Below, piece after piece: positions 6,156 through 14,188 of a stretch of 42,074 nt of DNA. Every line of letters starts with the position of its first letter. Within the stretch, counting starts at the first letter, position 1. A program made the position numbers and the translations under genes. Under the pieces are notes generated by a model, which made no database searches, had not been told where the DNA came from, and was given only the letters and a program-made list of their open reading frames with translations. Source of the stretch: a virus; IMG/VR virus record IMGVR_UViG_3300025617_001075, positions 1 to 42,074 of that record. One strand, 5' to 3'.

Positions 6156-7175
6156 CTATACCATTACCGATTGTTTTTTGTTTATATCAAATCTACTCGG
6201 GTCTATCTTCCATTCCGATATGGCCCCTAAGTAGAAGTCTCTCTGAGCCACTGAAAGTTCAAACCTTTCAGCTGTAGTCATACTTTCAACAGAAGAAGCG
6301 AGGTATGCCCACTCTGGACCAAGCTCTCCGCTAAATCGCCAATCTGTTACCACGGGAACGCCCACCCCCAAAGACTGAGCGAGTGCAGGAGACCACCACG
6401 GTTCGTTGCTTCTGTAGAGAGAAACTATGGTCCCCACGCTACGTCTCACTCTAGTCAGAGTGATGTCTTCCGTGTCCCATCTGCTCCGTCTGGTTGCCAT
6501 AACTGGCAGAGCGAGAGTCTTAGAGACTTTCTTTGCCCATTTTGTGTTGAGAGCGTCGCAGGTCCAATACGTCCGCTCTGAGTCCAAATCAGGGCTAATC
6601 CGACCCACCTGTAGCAGAGTCTCATCTAAATTCACGGCCACCGACTGGGACACGTTTGGCAAGGCTTTCTGAATGAGCTCCTGCGGGAACCACGGGAAAG
6701 CTGGGTACAGGAGGGTAGGCCACTCTTCCGTGTACAGGAACTCAATGAATTGATAGACCTCTTCTTGAAACTCTAGGTACTCTGTGAACTCCGAGAAAAA
6801 CTTTCTATTGGAGTAAAAGTCTTTCTGAAGGTCAGACACGTTGAGGTAGCAAGATTTTAGAGAAGCTTGGATTTTGTATGGCTCTGGGGCGTCAATAAAA
6901 AGAAAGAGCTTCCCAAGCTTACGTGCCCTGTTAGCAATAGCAAACGCTGGATAAACCCTATTAGCGGAAAGACTTGTGGGGGGAGCAATCCCAACAAAAA
7001 TGGCATCATATTCATTTAGTTTTTCCGTAGAAAGGTTAATAGACGGTTCCGCCAGCTCGGCATCAATCCCCTGAGAAATAAAGGAGTGCGAGAGCAAAGA
7101 GGCAAAAGTGGGCGTCCGAGTTGCTGTTTTTGAGGAAGCCTGCGGACTTGTGCTTCCCGTGATGAGTGCTTTCAT
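6156..7175 (-). CDS. Putative GT-B-fold glycosyltransferase
   Basis: A 339-residue protein when started at the ATG at 7175, which has AAGGA four bases upstream; an in-frame TTG at 7211 has no ribosome binding site and lies inside a stem-loop. The N-terminus (MKALITGSTSPQAS) is a Rossmann-like strand-loop. The C-terminal half holds a nucleotide-sugar-site-like segment: IVSLYRSNEPWWSPALAQS, then LGVGVPVVTDWRFSGELG. This matches the end of GT-B enzymes where the donor sugar is held next to a 'new start, new place' Gly-rich turn. No DNA glucosyltransferase signature is certain. It could modify phage DNA, a virion protein or a host glycan. It follows the ssDNA-binding gene after a stem-loop. Confidence 0.5.
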   Translation of the reverse strand: MKALITGSTSPQASSKTATRTPTFASLLSHSFISQGIDAELAEPSINLSTEKLNEYDAIFVGIAPPTSLSANRVYPAFAIANRARKLGKLFLFIDAPEPYKIQASLKSCYLNVSDLQKDFYSNRKFFSEFTEYLEFQEEVYQFIEFLYTEEWPTLLYPAFPWFPQELIQKALPNVSQSVAVNLDETLLQVGRISPDLDSERTYWTCDALNTKWAKKVSKTLALPVMATRRSRWDTEDITLTRVRRSVGTIVSLYRSNEPWWSPALAQSLGVGVPVVTDWRFSGELGPEWAYLASSVESMTTAERFELSVAQRDFYLGAISEWKIDPSRFDINKKQSVMV

Positions 7176-7200
7176 TTTGTCCTTAAGTCCGTGTGCCAGG

Positions 7201-7222
7201 GTGCCACTCAAATGAGTGACAC
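7201..7222 (-). other. RNA stem-loop between ssb-like and glycosyltransferase-like genes
   Basis: In the leftward transcript GTGTCACTCA and TGAGTGGCAC pair over nine to ten positions with one G-U wobble; on the plus strand that pair would be a C-A mismatch, so the structure favours the leftward RNA. It starts 13 bases after the ssb-like stop codon. No U-run follows, so it looks more like a processing, stability or attenuation element than an intrinsic terminator. Confidence 0.45.
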
Positions 7223-7235
7223 CCCGACATTGCCA

Positions 7236-7787
7236 TTAGAACGGAGCCGAAGGGGCCGCGCTGGGGGCAGGAGCAGCCGCAGGTGCGGGTGCAGGAGCAG
7301 GAGCCGCTGCGGGTGCAGGTGCGGGTGCAGGAGCTGCTGCAGTCTGAGCGGGAGCCGAGGGGACGGCACCAGCCTGAGACGGGTAGTAGTTCTTGATTTC
7401 GTTGGAGGTCTTGCCGTTGTAGGTACGGCTACCAACCTGGCCACGGAATCGGCGACCCGCCAAGCCCTGAGCAATCTGCTCGTTTGTCGGTGCGCGGTCG
7501 AAGAACTCCTGGGTTAGACCCATGCAGTTCATCTTGCGGAAGAAAATACCGAGAGCAGTGGAGTTCTCGGGAGATACAACCAGGTTGTCCCAGACGAGAC
7601 GCTTGTCGTGGGCTCCGCCCGTAACCTGCGCCTTGAGCTTGAACATAGTCTTGCCTGACTGTGTTTCGGTTGCAGGAGCCTCTACAACAGTGAACTCGTA
7701 GTCACCGTCGGGAAGTGGCTCGTAGTTGCCACCACCTGAGCTGTCTCCTGCATCTTTAATGAGCTGTGCCCAATCAAGTGTGGTCAT
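7236..7787 (-). CDS. Probable single-stranded DNA-binding protein (DUF669-like) with Pro-Ala tail
   Basis: A 183-residue protein. Residues 1-125 look like the DUF669-type phage ssDNA-binding protein: YEPLPDGDYEFTVVEA, then KTMFKLKAQVTGG, RLVWDNLVVSPEN, and FRGQVGSRTYNGKTSNEIKNYYP, giving an OB-like set of strands. Residues 133-183 are almost only Ala and Pro in two near-identical ten-residue units, ending SAPF, which would be a long flexible arm. It is the last gene of the replication block and its ATG overlaps the Sak4-like stop (ATGA), with AGAGGT upstream. Pairing with a Sak4-like ATPase supports a recombination or replication role in coating single strands. DUF669 membership is from memory of the pattern. 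Confidence 0.7.
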   Translation of the reverse strand: MTTLDWAQLIKDAGDSSGGGNYEPLPDGDYEFTVVEAPATETQSGKTMFKLKAQVTGGAHDKRLVWDNLVVSPENSTALGIFFRKMNCMGLTQEFFDRAPTNEQIAQGLAGRRFRGQVGSRTYNGKTSNEIKNYYPSQAGAVPSAPAQTAAAPAPAPAPAAAPAPAPAPAAAPAPSAAPSAPF

Positions 7788-8563
7788 GATGTTACCTCTT
7801 CTTTCTTCTTACTGGTTTTGGCCTCCTGTTTGGGACCAAAGATGGTGTCGAGCATCATCTCAATACTGAGGTTGTGCTGCTCAACGATTGAACCCAGGCG
7901 ACCCTGGACTCGTTCACCTGCTTCGTATTCGTTAGTACGCTCTACGTACATACGACGCACCTTGTGAGGCGCACCAAGCGGGTCTTCATTCGGGAAGTCC
8001 TCGACAGCCAATGCACCGAGGATGTCATAGAAGTACGGTGCTTGAATAGCAAGTTGTCCCTGCAGATACGGACGGTGCTTACCGTCCTGGGTCACCCGAG
8101 ACATAGCCGTCAAGACGACAGCCTCAAGTGGGTTTGTTGCGTGCATTGTGAGGTCTCGCAAGTCGCGGAGAAGACCACCCATGTGGCGAAGCAATTCGCC
8201 CCACTGCTGCATCTTCATCTGCTCGTTACCAGCAATGCTGTCCATGCACTTGACCTGGAGCTCCGAGATGGAGTCGATAATCAAGCTCTTAAAGTGGTGG
8301 TTGCCAAGTTGCAACCACTGGTAAGTCTTTAGCACGGTGTCATAATCCCGCACTGCGACAACCACGGTGTCCCACGTTCCATCTGCAACGGGGGGTTCCT
8401 CGCGCAGTGGGTCCCAATACTTGACAGTGATAGGAAGGAATCGGTGTCCACCCTCCACATCAAGCATTAGGCGTGGGTACGGAGCGGTAACGGCGAAGGA
8501 GGACTTACCCACCTTTGACTCACCGTAAACCATAACGGTCAAAGACCGTTGGATTTCACTCAT
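7784..8563 (-). CDS. Sak4-like RecA-family ATPase, single-strand annealing
   Basis: A 259-residue P-loop NTPase of the AAA_24/Sak4 type. Walker A is GESKVGKSS at 14-22. The Walker B strand SLIIDSIS ends at D97. A QMKMQQWGELLRHMGGLLRDLRDL helix region and VVLTAMSRVTQDGKHRPYLQG follow in the positions of the RecA-core elements. Sak4 proteins are short RecA-like recombinases that promote single-strand annealing with a partner SSB; the partner here is the gene directly downstream, overlapping by 4 bases. The C-terminus ends in a Lys/Glu-rich tail (KTSKKKEEVTS). It lies 3 bases after the Cas4-like nuclease gene, which would supply processed ends. Confidence 0.85.
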   Translation of the reverse strand: MSEIQRSLTVMVYGESKVGKSSFAVTAPYPRLMLDVEGGHRFLPITVKYWDPLREEPPVADGTWDTVVVAVRDYDTVLKTYQWLQLGNHHFKSLIIDSISELQVKCMDSIAGNEQMKMQQWGELLRHMGGLLRDLRDLTMHATNPLEAVVLTAMSRVTQDGKHRPYLQGQLAIQAPYFYDILGALAVEDFPNEDPLGAPHKVRRMYVERTNEYEAGERVQGRLGSIVEQHNLSIEMMLDTIFGPKQEAKTSKKKEEVTS

Positions 8564-8566
8564 TCG

Positions 8567-9496
8567 TCACTCACTTCCTTTTTTCTCTGAGTCGCCATAG
8601 TATGCATATGGGTCGGCTACTTCGAACATTGCTTCAATCGCTTGCTCAGCCGCTGAACCGTCATCGACAAGCGTGCATACGGTGAAGAACTTACACTTCC
8701 ACTTACAGTCCCGTGAGGGGCTGGGATAGGCGTGAAAGGCTGGACTCTCCCCCTCATCCAAAGCGGTGCGGACGCGCATCATGTCGCCCACGGTGCCGTG
8801 GATTCGGTCCCAGAAGGACCGCAAGGTGAAGACATTGTGTCGCACTTCGAACTGGTCGTAGAAGGGTGGGCGTGCGTTTGCCGTACGGCGAACCTTCTTC
8901 AGCAGGGTGAAGATACCACCCTCCGAACGCTCTCCTTCTCCGTTCTGGTGCTGCTCTAAAAGCATGTAGGTAAGAATCTGCTCATTCATGGGGGCAAGGT
9001 TTGCAAAGTCGCTGAGAGAGCCACCCACGGTCTTGAAGTCGCGGAACATGCGAACACCGTCACCACGTCGTCGCACACGCATATCAAGCTTCCCCTGTAG
9101 CTCGACTTCTCCGTTAAACATTGGCATAACCATCGTTTCTTCGGTAGAAATCATCTCGAGCTCAGCGTCAACACCGTTCTCTTCCACCCACTGCAGGTAG
9201 CCCTCAAGCATGATGTGCCCAAGCTCGGCTTCCTTTTCCAGCTCAGCTACGTCTCGGAAGTCCGTGAGCAGAGCCTCCTTTTCCATGTTCACCAAGTTTG
9301 CGTGAGCCTGAAGCAGCGGTATGCCAGTCGAGTAGTACTGGTCCAAGGCTTCGTGGATGCGAGACCCCAAAGCAAGTGCACCAGTGACTTGACGCTCTTT
9401 CGGCTGTAGCCTGCGGTAGTAAGTAAACCACCAGCGTCGACGGCAGTCTTTAAAAGTTTGAATCTCAGAATTGCTGATGCGTACTACTTCGCTCAT
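8567..9496 (-). CDS. Cas4/RecB-family PD-(D/E)XK exonuclease
   Basis: A 309-residue nuclease. Motifs run in order: GSRIHEALDQYY with H48, GKLDMRV with D138, and DFKT with D153 and K155. The iron-sulfur cysteines are C18 near the N-terminus and C264, C268 and C274 near the C-terminus, as in Cas4 and AddB nucleases. The enzyme should degrade or resect DNA ends, giving single strands for the Sak4-like protein. No CRISPR array or other cas gene is in the window, so this is the stand-alone phage type. The ATG overlaps the helicase stop (ATGA) and has GAAGG upstream. Confidence 0.87.
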   Translation of the reverse strand: MSEVVRISNSEIQTFKDCRRRWWFTYYRRLQPKERQVTGALALGSRIHEALDQYYSTGIPLLQAHANLVNMEKEALLTDFRDVAELEKEAELGHIMLEGYLQWVEENGVDAELEMISTEETMVMPMFNGEVELQGKLDMRVRRRGDGVRMFRDFKTVGGSLSDFANLAPMNEQILTYMLLEQHQNGEGERSEGGIFTLLKKVRRTANARPPFYDQFEVRHNVFTLRSFWDRIHGTVGDMMRVRTALDEGESPAFHAYPSPSRDCKWKCKFFTVCTLVDDGSAAEQAIEAMFEVADPYAYYGDSEKKGSE

Positions 9497-11301
9497 TTTG
9501 CTGCCTTCTCTTCCTTCAGCAGGGCAAGGAGTTGGTCCTTGTCTCGCACAATCTGTTCAAAGTTGTCCGCTTTGGATTCCAATACTTGGAGGACTCGCTC
9601 TTCGATAGTTCCTTCGGTGACGTAGTCAGTCACAATGATGGAATCGTGAATCTCAGAGCCGATGCGGTGCACGCGGTCCAGAGCCTGTTTGTGGTCAACC
9701 AAAGACCACGGACGCTGAAGCATCACTAGACGGCGAGCTGCTGTCAGGGTCACACCCACACCACCAGCCTGAGCCGTGTAGAGAATCCACTTGGTACGCC
9801 CAGCCTGGAAATCGTCGATAGCCTGCTGACGCTGGTCTTCGTCTTGAGCCCCCGTAATGAGTCCGTGAGGAATTTCGGCTTTGGTCATAGCCGCACTCAG
9901 GAGCTCAATGAGCTGACGTGACACTGCACACACAGCAACGGAATCCTCACCAAAGTCTTTTGCTTTGATGTCTGCCATTAACGCATCTACCTTGCAAGAA
10001 GGGTCAGACAGCAGGGCTTTCTGCTCCCCTGTGGTTTCGCTAACCGCCATCTCTGCATATGAGCTAGCAAACTGCAACAGTCGTGTGGTCTGGGTCAAAA
10101 CACTGGGGGCAGTAACAAGTTCCCCGTCCTCCAGCTCAGCCATCATGGTCTCACGCATCTGCGTGTAAGCCTTCTTTTGCTTCGTGGACATCTCCACGTC
10201 ACGACGCTCGAAGACCATCTCTGGTAGCCAGGGAAGCACCTTTTGCTTGAGCATCCGACGCATATGCGGATTGATGGTCTTGTAGAACTCTTCCTGCATG
10301 TGAGGCTTCACGCCAAGAACGAGTAGTCCACCAAAAGCATTGAGGATGGTGTCTACCATTCTCTCCATCCACTTGGTCTTGCTGGGCCAGTTCTCGGGTG
10401 AAATCCAGTGCAGAATGCTCCACAGGTCCACCACGTCATTTGCAATGGGCGTTCCTGTCAGGGCAAAACGAATGTCCGCGTCTCCAGTAGCTGACCACAG
10501 AGCGCGAGTCTGCTTGGACTTGGGGTCTTTGGAGCGGTGAATCTCATCTGCGATTACAGCTTTGAAGTCAATGTGGTTGAGCTCGCGGAGGTGTACTTCA
10601 CAACGGTTGAGGCTAATGCCTTCGTCGTGTCCGCCACACTCCGAGCAACGGGTAAGAGCTACCGAACCGTAGGGAGCCAATCTCGAGTGGGTACGCAGAG
10701 ACTCCCAGTTAATGATGAAGACATCAATGTTGCTCTCAGCCCCAATTTCAAATTGTTTTCTCCGCTGAGTAGAAGTTCCCTTAACGACCTGAGTGGTTAC
10801 TTCAGGCCACCATCTCTGAATTTCACGTTCCCAGTTCTTCTTGAGAGTGTTGGGGCAGACAATGAGAGCGGGGAATACATCCTCTCCTTGCTCCTTCAAA
10901 CGCTTCAAAGCACGGATTGCCTGAGCAGATTTTCCCAGTCCTGGTTCGTCTGCCAGTAAAGCACGTCTAGAAGCCGCCAGGAAGGCCACTCCCGCCCTTT
11001 GATGGGGGAACAGGTCTTCATCCCCATCGTATTCTTCAAGCTCCCTGAGGGCCACTGAGGGCTGTATACGGGTGTTTACGAGGTCTTCTGCCCAAGCCGT
11101 GAGCCGAGGGCCAATTGTGAGGTCGTCCTTGAAAGTAGAGCGGAGTGCCAGGCAGCTAGACCAACTCATAGGCAGTCGCCAAACCTGCTCTTTTGTAGAC
11201 CAAGACGACCCAGGAAGACTCTTACATAGCTCCTTGTATCGCCATTCAGCGTTGATAAGGATGTGCGAGTTTTCGTTGTCGAGCTCTACAGATACTGGCA
11301 A
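9493..11301 (-). CDS. SNF2-family DNA helicase/translocase with inserted zinc knuckle
   Basis: A 602-residue superfamily 2 protein. Residues 1-90 form a small N-terminal domain with a WSTKEQVWRLP motif. Then come a Q-motif-like FPHQRAGVAFL (98-108), Walker A DEPGLGKS (118-125), DEIH (252-255), LTGTP (281-285) and, in the second RecA fold, the QALDRVHRIGS motif VI. Between Walker A and DEIH an insertion holds C219-X2-C222 and C234-X2-H237, a probable zinc site. SNF2-like phage helicases unwind or remodel DNA at forks and in recombination. The start is TTG at 11301, supported by AGAGGT six bases upstream. A 70-base gap separates it from the resolvase gene. Confidence 0.9.
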   Translation of the reverse strand: MPVSVELDNENSHILINAEWRYKELCKSLPGSSWSTKEQVWRLPMSWSSCLALRSTFKDDLTIGPRLTAWAEDLVNTRIQPSVALRELEEYDGDEDLFPHQRAGVAFLAASRRALLADEPGLGKSAQAIRALKRLKEQGEDVFPALIVCPNTLKKNWEREIQRWWPEVTTQVVKGTSTQRRKQFEIGAESNIDVFIINWESLRTHSRLAPYGSVALTRCSECGGHDEGISLNRCEVHLRELNHIDFKAVIADEIHRSKDPKSKQTRALWSATGDADIRFALTGTPIANDVVDLWSILHWISPENWPSKTKWMERMVDTILNAFGGLLVLGVKPHMQEEFYKTINPHMRRMLKQKVLPWLPEMVFERRDVEMSTKQKKAYTQMRETMMAELEDGELVTAPSVLTQTTRLLQFASSYAEMAVSETTGEQKALLSDPSCKVDALMADIKAKDFGEDSVAVCAVSRQLIELLSAAMTKAEIPHGLITGAQDEDQRQQAIDDFQAGRTKWILYTAQAGGVGVTLTAARRLVMLQRPWSLVDHKQALDRVHRIGSEIHDSIIVTDYVTEGTIEERVLQVLESKADNFEQIVRDKDQLLALLKEEKAAK

Positions 11302-11371
11302 TTTGTTACCTCTTTATGTCGTTAAAACCATGGTACCACATCAAGTGGTGTTAGTAAGAATTTCGTGTTAG

Positions 11372-11854
11372 TTATTCTGTAACATTGTCCAACAGTAGTC
11401 TAGGAATCCACTTATGGAGGCGAACTATTGCCAATAGGGCGTGTCGGATTGCATCTAAAGCGTGTCCCGCCCCACCGACATGCCAGAATCCTAAAGTTTT
11501 TAGGGCTTTGTTGGGAAACATGTTTTTTGCGTCAACAGGGGCTTGGAAAAGAATTTTATCCACTGGATAGCCATGGTCTCTGCATATCTGTTTCAGACTG
11601 CCAATTTGTTCAAGGCTGTACGGGGCTTGAGAGTTTCGCACGGTTTGTGCGTTGATAACGAATCTTTCGCAGACAACCGTGAACTCCTCATAGCTCTCCC
11701 AGTCGCCCATACACTCTCTAATCTGCGGAGCAAACTCTTCCTCATTCAGTTCGGCAGATAACTTGATTACGGGGTCTTCCCCCTCTGCTCCAGTCCACAA
11801 AATAAAACAGACGCCAGTGGCAAGCCCAGGGTCTACCGAAAGAACAGCTTTCAT
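11372..11854 (-). CDS. RuvC-like Holliday junction resolvase
   Basis: A 160-residue RNase H-fold endonuclease. The first strand SVDPGLATGV carries D8, VCERFVI carries E63, and the C-terminal helix GAGHALDAIRHAL carries D134 with H131 and H137. These match the acidic metal-binding residues of RuvC. Length and layout fit short phage RuvC-like resolvases, which trim branched DNA before packaging. The ATG overlaps the polymerase stop (TAATG), so the two are coupled. The alternative, an RNase H-fold repair nuclease, cannot be excluded from motifs alone. Confidence 0.83.
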   Translation of the reverse strand: MKAVLSVDPGLATGVCFILWTGAEGEDPVIKLSAELNEEEFAPQIRECMGDWESYEEFTVVCERFVINAQTVRNSQAPYSLEQIGSLKQICRDHGYPVDKILFQAPVDAKNMFPNKALKTLGFWHVGGAGHALDAIRHALLAIVRLHKWIPRLLLDNVTE

Positions 11855-13680
11855 TAGTACTTATCCCCCCATGTCTCAAGAGGACCATCAGCATCCGCAG
11901 TGAGCGGGACAGCCCAGCCCTCGGTGGTGGTCATGCACTCGCGAACGAGCTGCTTGATTTCTTCAGCATCCTTGCGTGGGGCCTGAAGCACAATTTCGTC
12001 ATGCACTGGAACAATCAAGTAGTCCGTAAGGTCAGCTTGGTCAAGCTTCACCAGGTTCGATTTGAAGACTTCGGCAGCTCCACCCTGGATAAGGTAGTTG
12101 ACCAAAGAGTAGGTTCGATTGTCGTCACAAGGCACCCTGCGACCAGTCCAAGTTTTGACGTATCCTTGCCCCTCCGAAAGTAGACGCTCCTCACCCAAGT
12201 TTGCTATTTGTCGTTGGAAGAGTGCCATACCTGGGTAGTTAGAGTCAAAAGAGTCTGACACTGCCTGCATCTGCTCTTTTGCCACACCTGCAGTTACAGC
12301 CTGCTTGGCGACACCAGCACCATAGAGGCGTCCGTACACAACGCCCTTGATGAGGTTACGTCGCTTGTCAGACTTCTGCATGGAAGGGTCTTGGTACACC
12401 TGACGACCAATTTCCGTAAACGGGTCCGAGCCTTCAGCGTCCGCACGATTGAAAAGGTGGATTAGGTTCTCATCACCCGAGAGCGATGCAAACATGCGGA
12501 ACTCAACCTGGTCAAGGTCAGACGTGATAATAACGTGGTCATCATCTTTCGGGACGAACGCTCGACGCACGGTTGCGTCCCCCTTGGGGAGAGTCTGCAA
12601 GGCGGGGTCAGTAATAGACATCCTTGATGTTCTAGCCGCGACCGTGTTGATAGAGGGGTGAAGGAATCCGTTACTGTTCTTCTGAATAAAGTTAAGGAAG
12701 TAAGTATTCGCTAGCTTGTCTGCTTTACGCTGTTGCAGCACCGCTTCAGCTAGTTGCTTAACGTGGTCGTTGCCCTCGATAGACAGCTTTTTAATTTGGT
12801 CCTTGCTCGCGGATTTTTGGCCCGACGGTGTGAGCTCATCAATGACCGCGCCAAGCCCCTCTAAGGTCTTCACCAGTTGAATGTTGCTGGTGATAGAAGT
12901 GTTGTAGGTGTTATAGGCCCAGAGCTTCGTCCGCTCTGCAAAGTCCAAAAGCTCGTCGTACTTTTGTTGGGAATACTCAAGGTCAACACGAGCCCCGTTG
13001 ATTTCCATGCGAGTGGCAATCTTTCGAGCTGCCATTTCCAACTCGTAAGCTTTGTGATACGGCCCATCAGGGCCACACTGCTCGTAAAACTTGTGCCAGA
13101 GTCTGGTAGTCAAAATAGTGTCAAGAGCACCATATGCCCAGTAAGGTTCAAAGTCGACAGGGACCGTGCCCCAGGTCCAACCATTAGCGGTCATCTCCTG
13201 GTCAAGTACATCTTGAAGGCTCGCTGCTTTGGCGTCGATGAGCTTGGAAGACAGTGGCTTAAGACCTGCGGGAGAGATGGGGTCAATAATTTTCGCCATC
13301 AGCATCGTGTCATGCGCCTGTTGCCACGGGAAATCCCAATCCGAGTTAACCGCAAACCAGCGTGCTTCAAAAGCAATGTTGTGGCAGATGATGGGGCCTG
13401 TGTACTTGCTCATCCCCTGATAGAAAACACCCTTCCAGTGGTCCCACGGGATGGCCCAAGCCTGCTCTGAGTCACCCACCTGAGCAAGACGAATACGACC
13501 GTGCCAGGGGGACAGGGCGTCCTTCTTGTTGTTCCCTGGAAGCTCGCCAGTCTCGATGTCTACAGCAAGTGCATCCAGGGGGCGACGCTCCCCTAGCCAA
13601 GAGAGAAACTGGTTAGCAGTCTCCATGTCATTAACTAGGTGAAGCTTTACGTTGGCAAGCCCCGAGGTGTCATTCGTCAT
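11854..13680 (-). CDS. polA: Family A DNA polymerase with 3'-5' exonuclease
   Basis: A 608-residue T7-like replicative polymerase without a 5' nuclease domain. The proofreading domain has D41-I-E43 (Exo I), CHNIAFEARWF around 99-109 (Exo II) and the Exo III helix ending at D187. In the polymerase, motif A is SDLDQVEFRMFASLSG with D388. The O helix is RRNLIKGVVYGRLYG with K445 and Y449, the position of Taq F667 and E. coli F762. Motif C is VHDEIVLQ with H560-D561. Tyrosine at that position is as in T7 and in viral surveys goes with virulent phages. The ATG has GAAGG upstream, and a promoter-like sequence lies at 13752-13725. It opens the replication operon. Confidence 0.95.
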   Translation of the reverse strand: MTNDTSGLANVKLHLVNDMETANQFLSWLGERRPLDALAVDIETGELPGNNKKDALSPWHGRIRLAQVGDSEQAWAIPWDHWKGVFYQGMSKYTGPIICHNIAFEARWFAVNSDWDFPWQQAHDTMLMAKIIDPISPAGLKPLSSKLIDAKAASLQDVLDQEMTANGWTWGTVPVDFEPYWAYGALDTILTTRLWHKFYEQCGPDGPYHKAYELEMAARKIATRMEINGARVDLEYSQQKYDELLDFAERTKLWAYNTYNTSITSNIQLVKTLEGLGAVIDELTPSGQKSASKDQIKKLSIEGNDHVKQLAEAVLQQRKADKLANTYFLNFIQKNSNGFLHPSINTVAARTSRMSITDPALQTLPKGDATVRRAFVPKDDDHVIITSDLDQVEFRMFASLSGDENLIHLFNRADAEGSDPFTEIGRQVYQDPSMQKSDKRRNLIKGVVYGRLYGAGVAKQAVTAGVAKEQMQAVSDSFDSNYPGMALFQRQIANLGEERLLSEGQGYVKTWTGRRVPCDDNRTYSLVNYLIQGGAAEVFKSNLVKLDQADLTDYLIVPVHDEIVLQAPRKDAEEIKQLVRECMTTTEGWAVPLTADADGPLETWGDKY

Positions 13681-13717
13681 TAGTGCCTTCTATCGTTGGG
13701 CTGTTTATTGTAGCGTA

Positions 13718-14188
13718 CTAGGAAATTATCTCCACCCTGTACACGCTGTCAATCTGCTCATCGACTTCTGCTGCTTCTTCCAACAGCCTTTGTGCGACGT
13801 GCGTCAAATACCTAGCACCATTCTGGTCGTATTTATAGAGCGCGTCAAGCACTGGCTCCGCATCGTCACTCACCTGAGCCCAGGTCCTGTCCTTCTCGGG
13901 GAACAAGATAGGTAGGTCTCGTTCGGGGTCGCACTCTTCGCAAGGCATAGCGAATTCTTTTATTTCATGTGGCTGTGATTCCGAAAGTCCATACCTCTTC
14001 ACAAGCGGGCAAGTGGAAGAGTGGAACACAAGAGAGACTCCGACACGAGAGAGGATGTATTTTCCGTTCTCGGTTCTGTAGAGCTTAAACTCAATCCACC
14101 GTACCGAGCCGCGTCTCCAAGAAGAAGACTCCCCCAAGAGGTGCCCACTGAACTGGAGTATGCGGGAGCCGTCTTTTACCTCAAACAT
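13718..14188 (-). CDS. Hypothetical protein with four cysteines, 156 aa
   Basis: I do not recognise a function. The N-terminal 80 residues look like a beta domain: SRILQFSGHLLGESSS, RWIEFKLYRTENGKYILSRVGVSLVFH. A possible metal site follows, with STCPLV near residue 60 and MPCEEC near 82-85. The second half is helical (EPVLDALYKYDQNGARYLTHVAQRLLEEAAEVDEQID). The order of an RNA- or DNA-facing beta sheet plus a Cys pair set is seen in small actinophage proteins of unknown role. It overlaps the upstream gene (TAATG). Its end carries the promoter of the polymerase gene. Confidence 0.65.
   Translation of the reverse strand: MFEVKDGSRILQFSGHLLGESSSWRRGSVRWIEFKLYRTENGKYILSRVGVSLVFHSSTCPLVKRYGLSESQPHEIKEFAMPCEECDPERDLPILFPEKDRTWAQVSDDAEPVLDALYKYDQNGARYLTHVAQRLLEEAAEVDEQIDSVYRVEIIS
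13725..13752 (-). promoter_or_regulatory. Promoter candidate for the replication operon
   Basis: On the minus strand a perfect TTGACA (13752-13747) is followed by 16 bases and GATAAT (13730-13725, five of six matches). Transcription would start near 13718, giving a leader of about 38 bases before the polymerase ATG that includes the GAAGG ribosome binding site. It lies inside the last codons of the upstream gene. Confidence 0.5.

Noticed and set aside
7176-7211. TTG start for the GT-B-like gene
   Set aside because: It is within a stem-loop without a ribosome binding site, while ATG 7175 has AAGGA.
8567-9496. Part of a CRISPR-Cas system because of the Cas4-like gene
   Set aside because: No repeat-spacer array or other cas gene is present; stand-alone Cas4-like nucleases are common in phages.
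12877-13470. A 197-codon plus-strand frame
   Set aside because: It is antisense to the DNA polymerase exonuclease region and carries no domain pattern or ribosome binding site.
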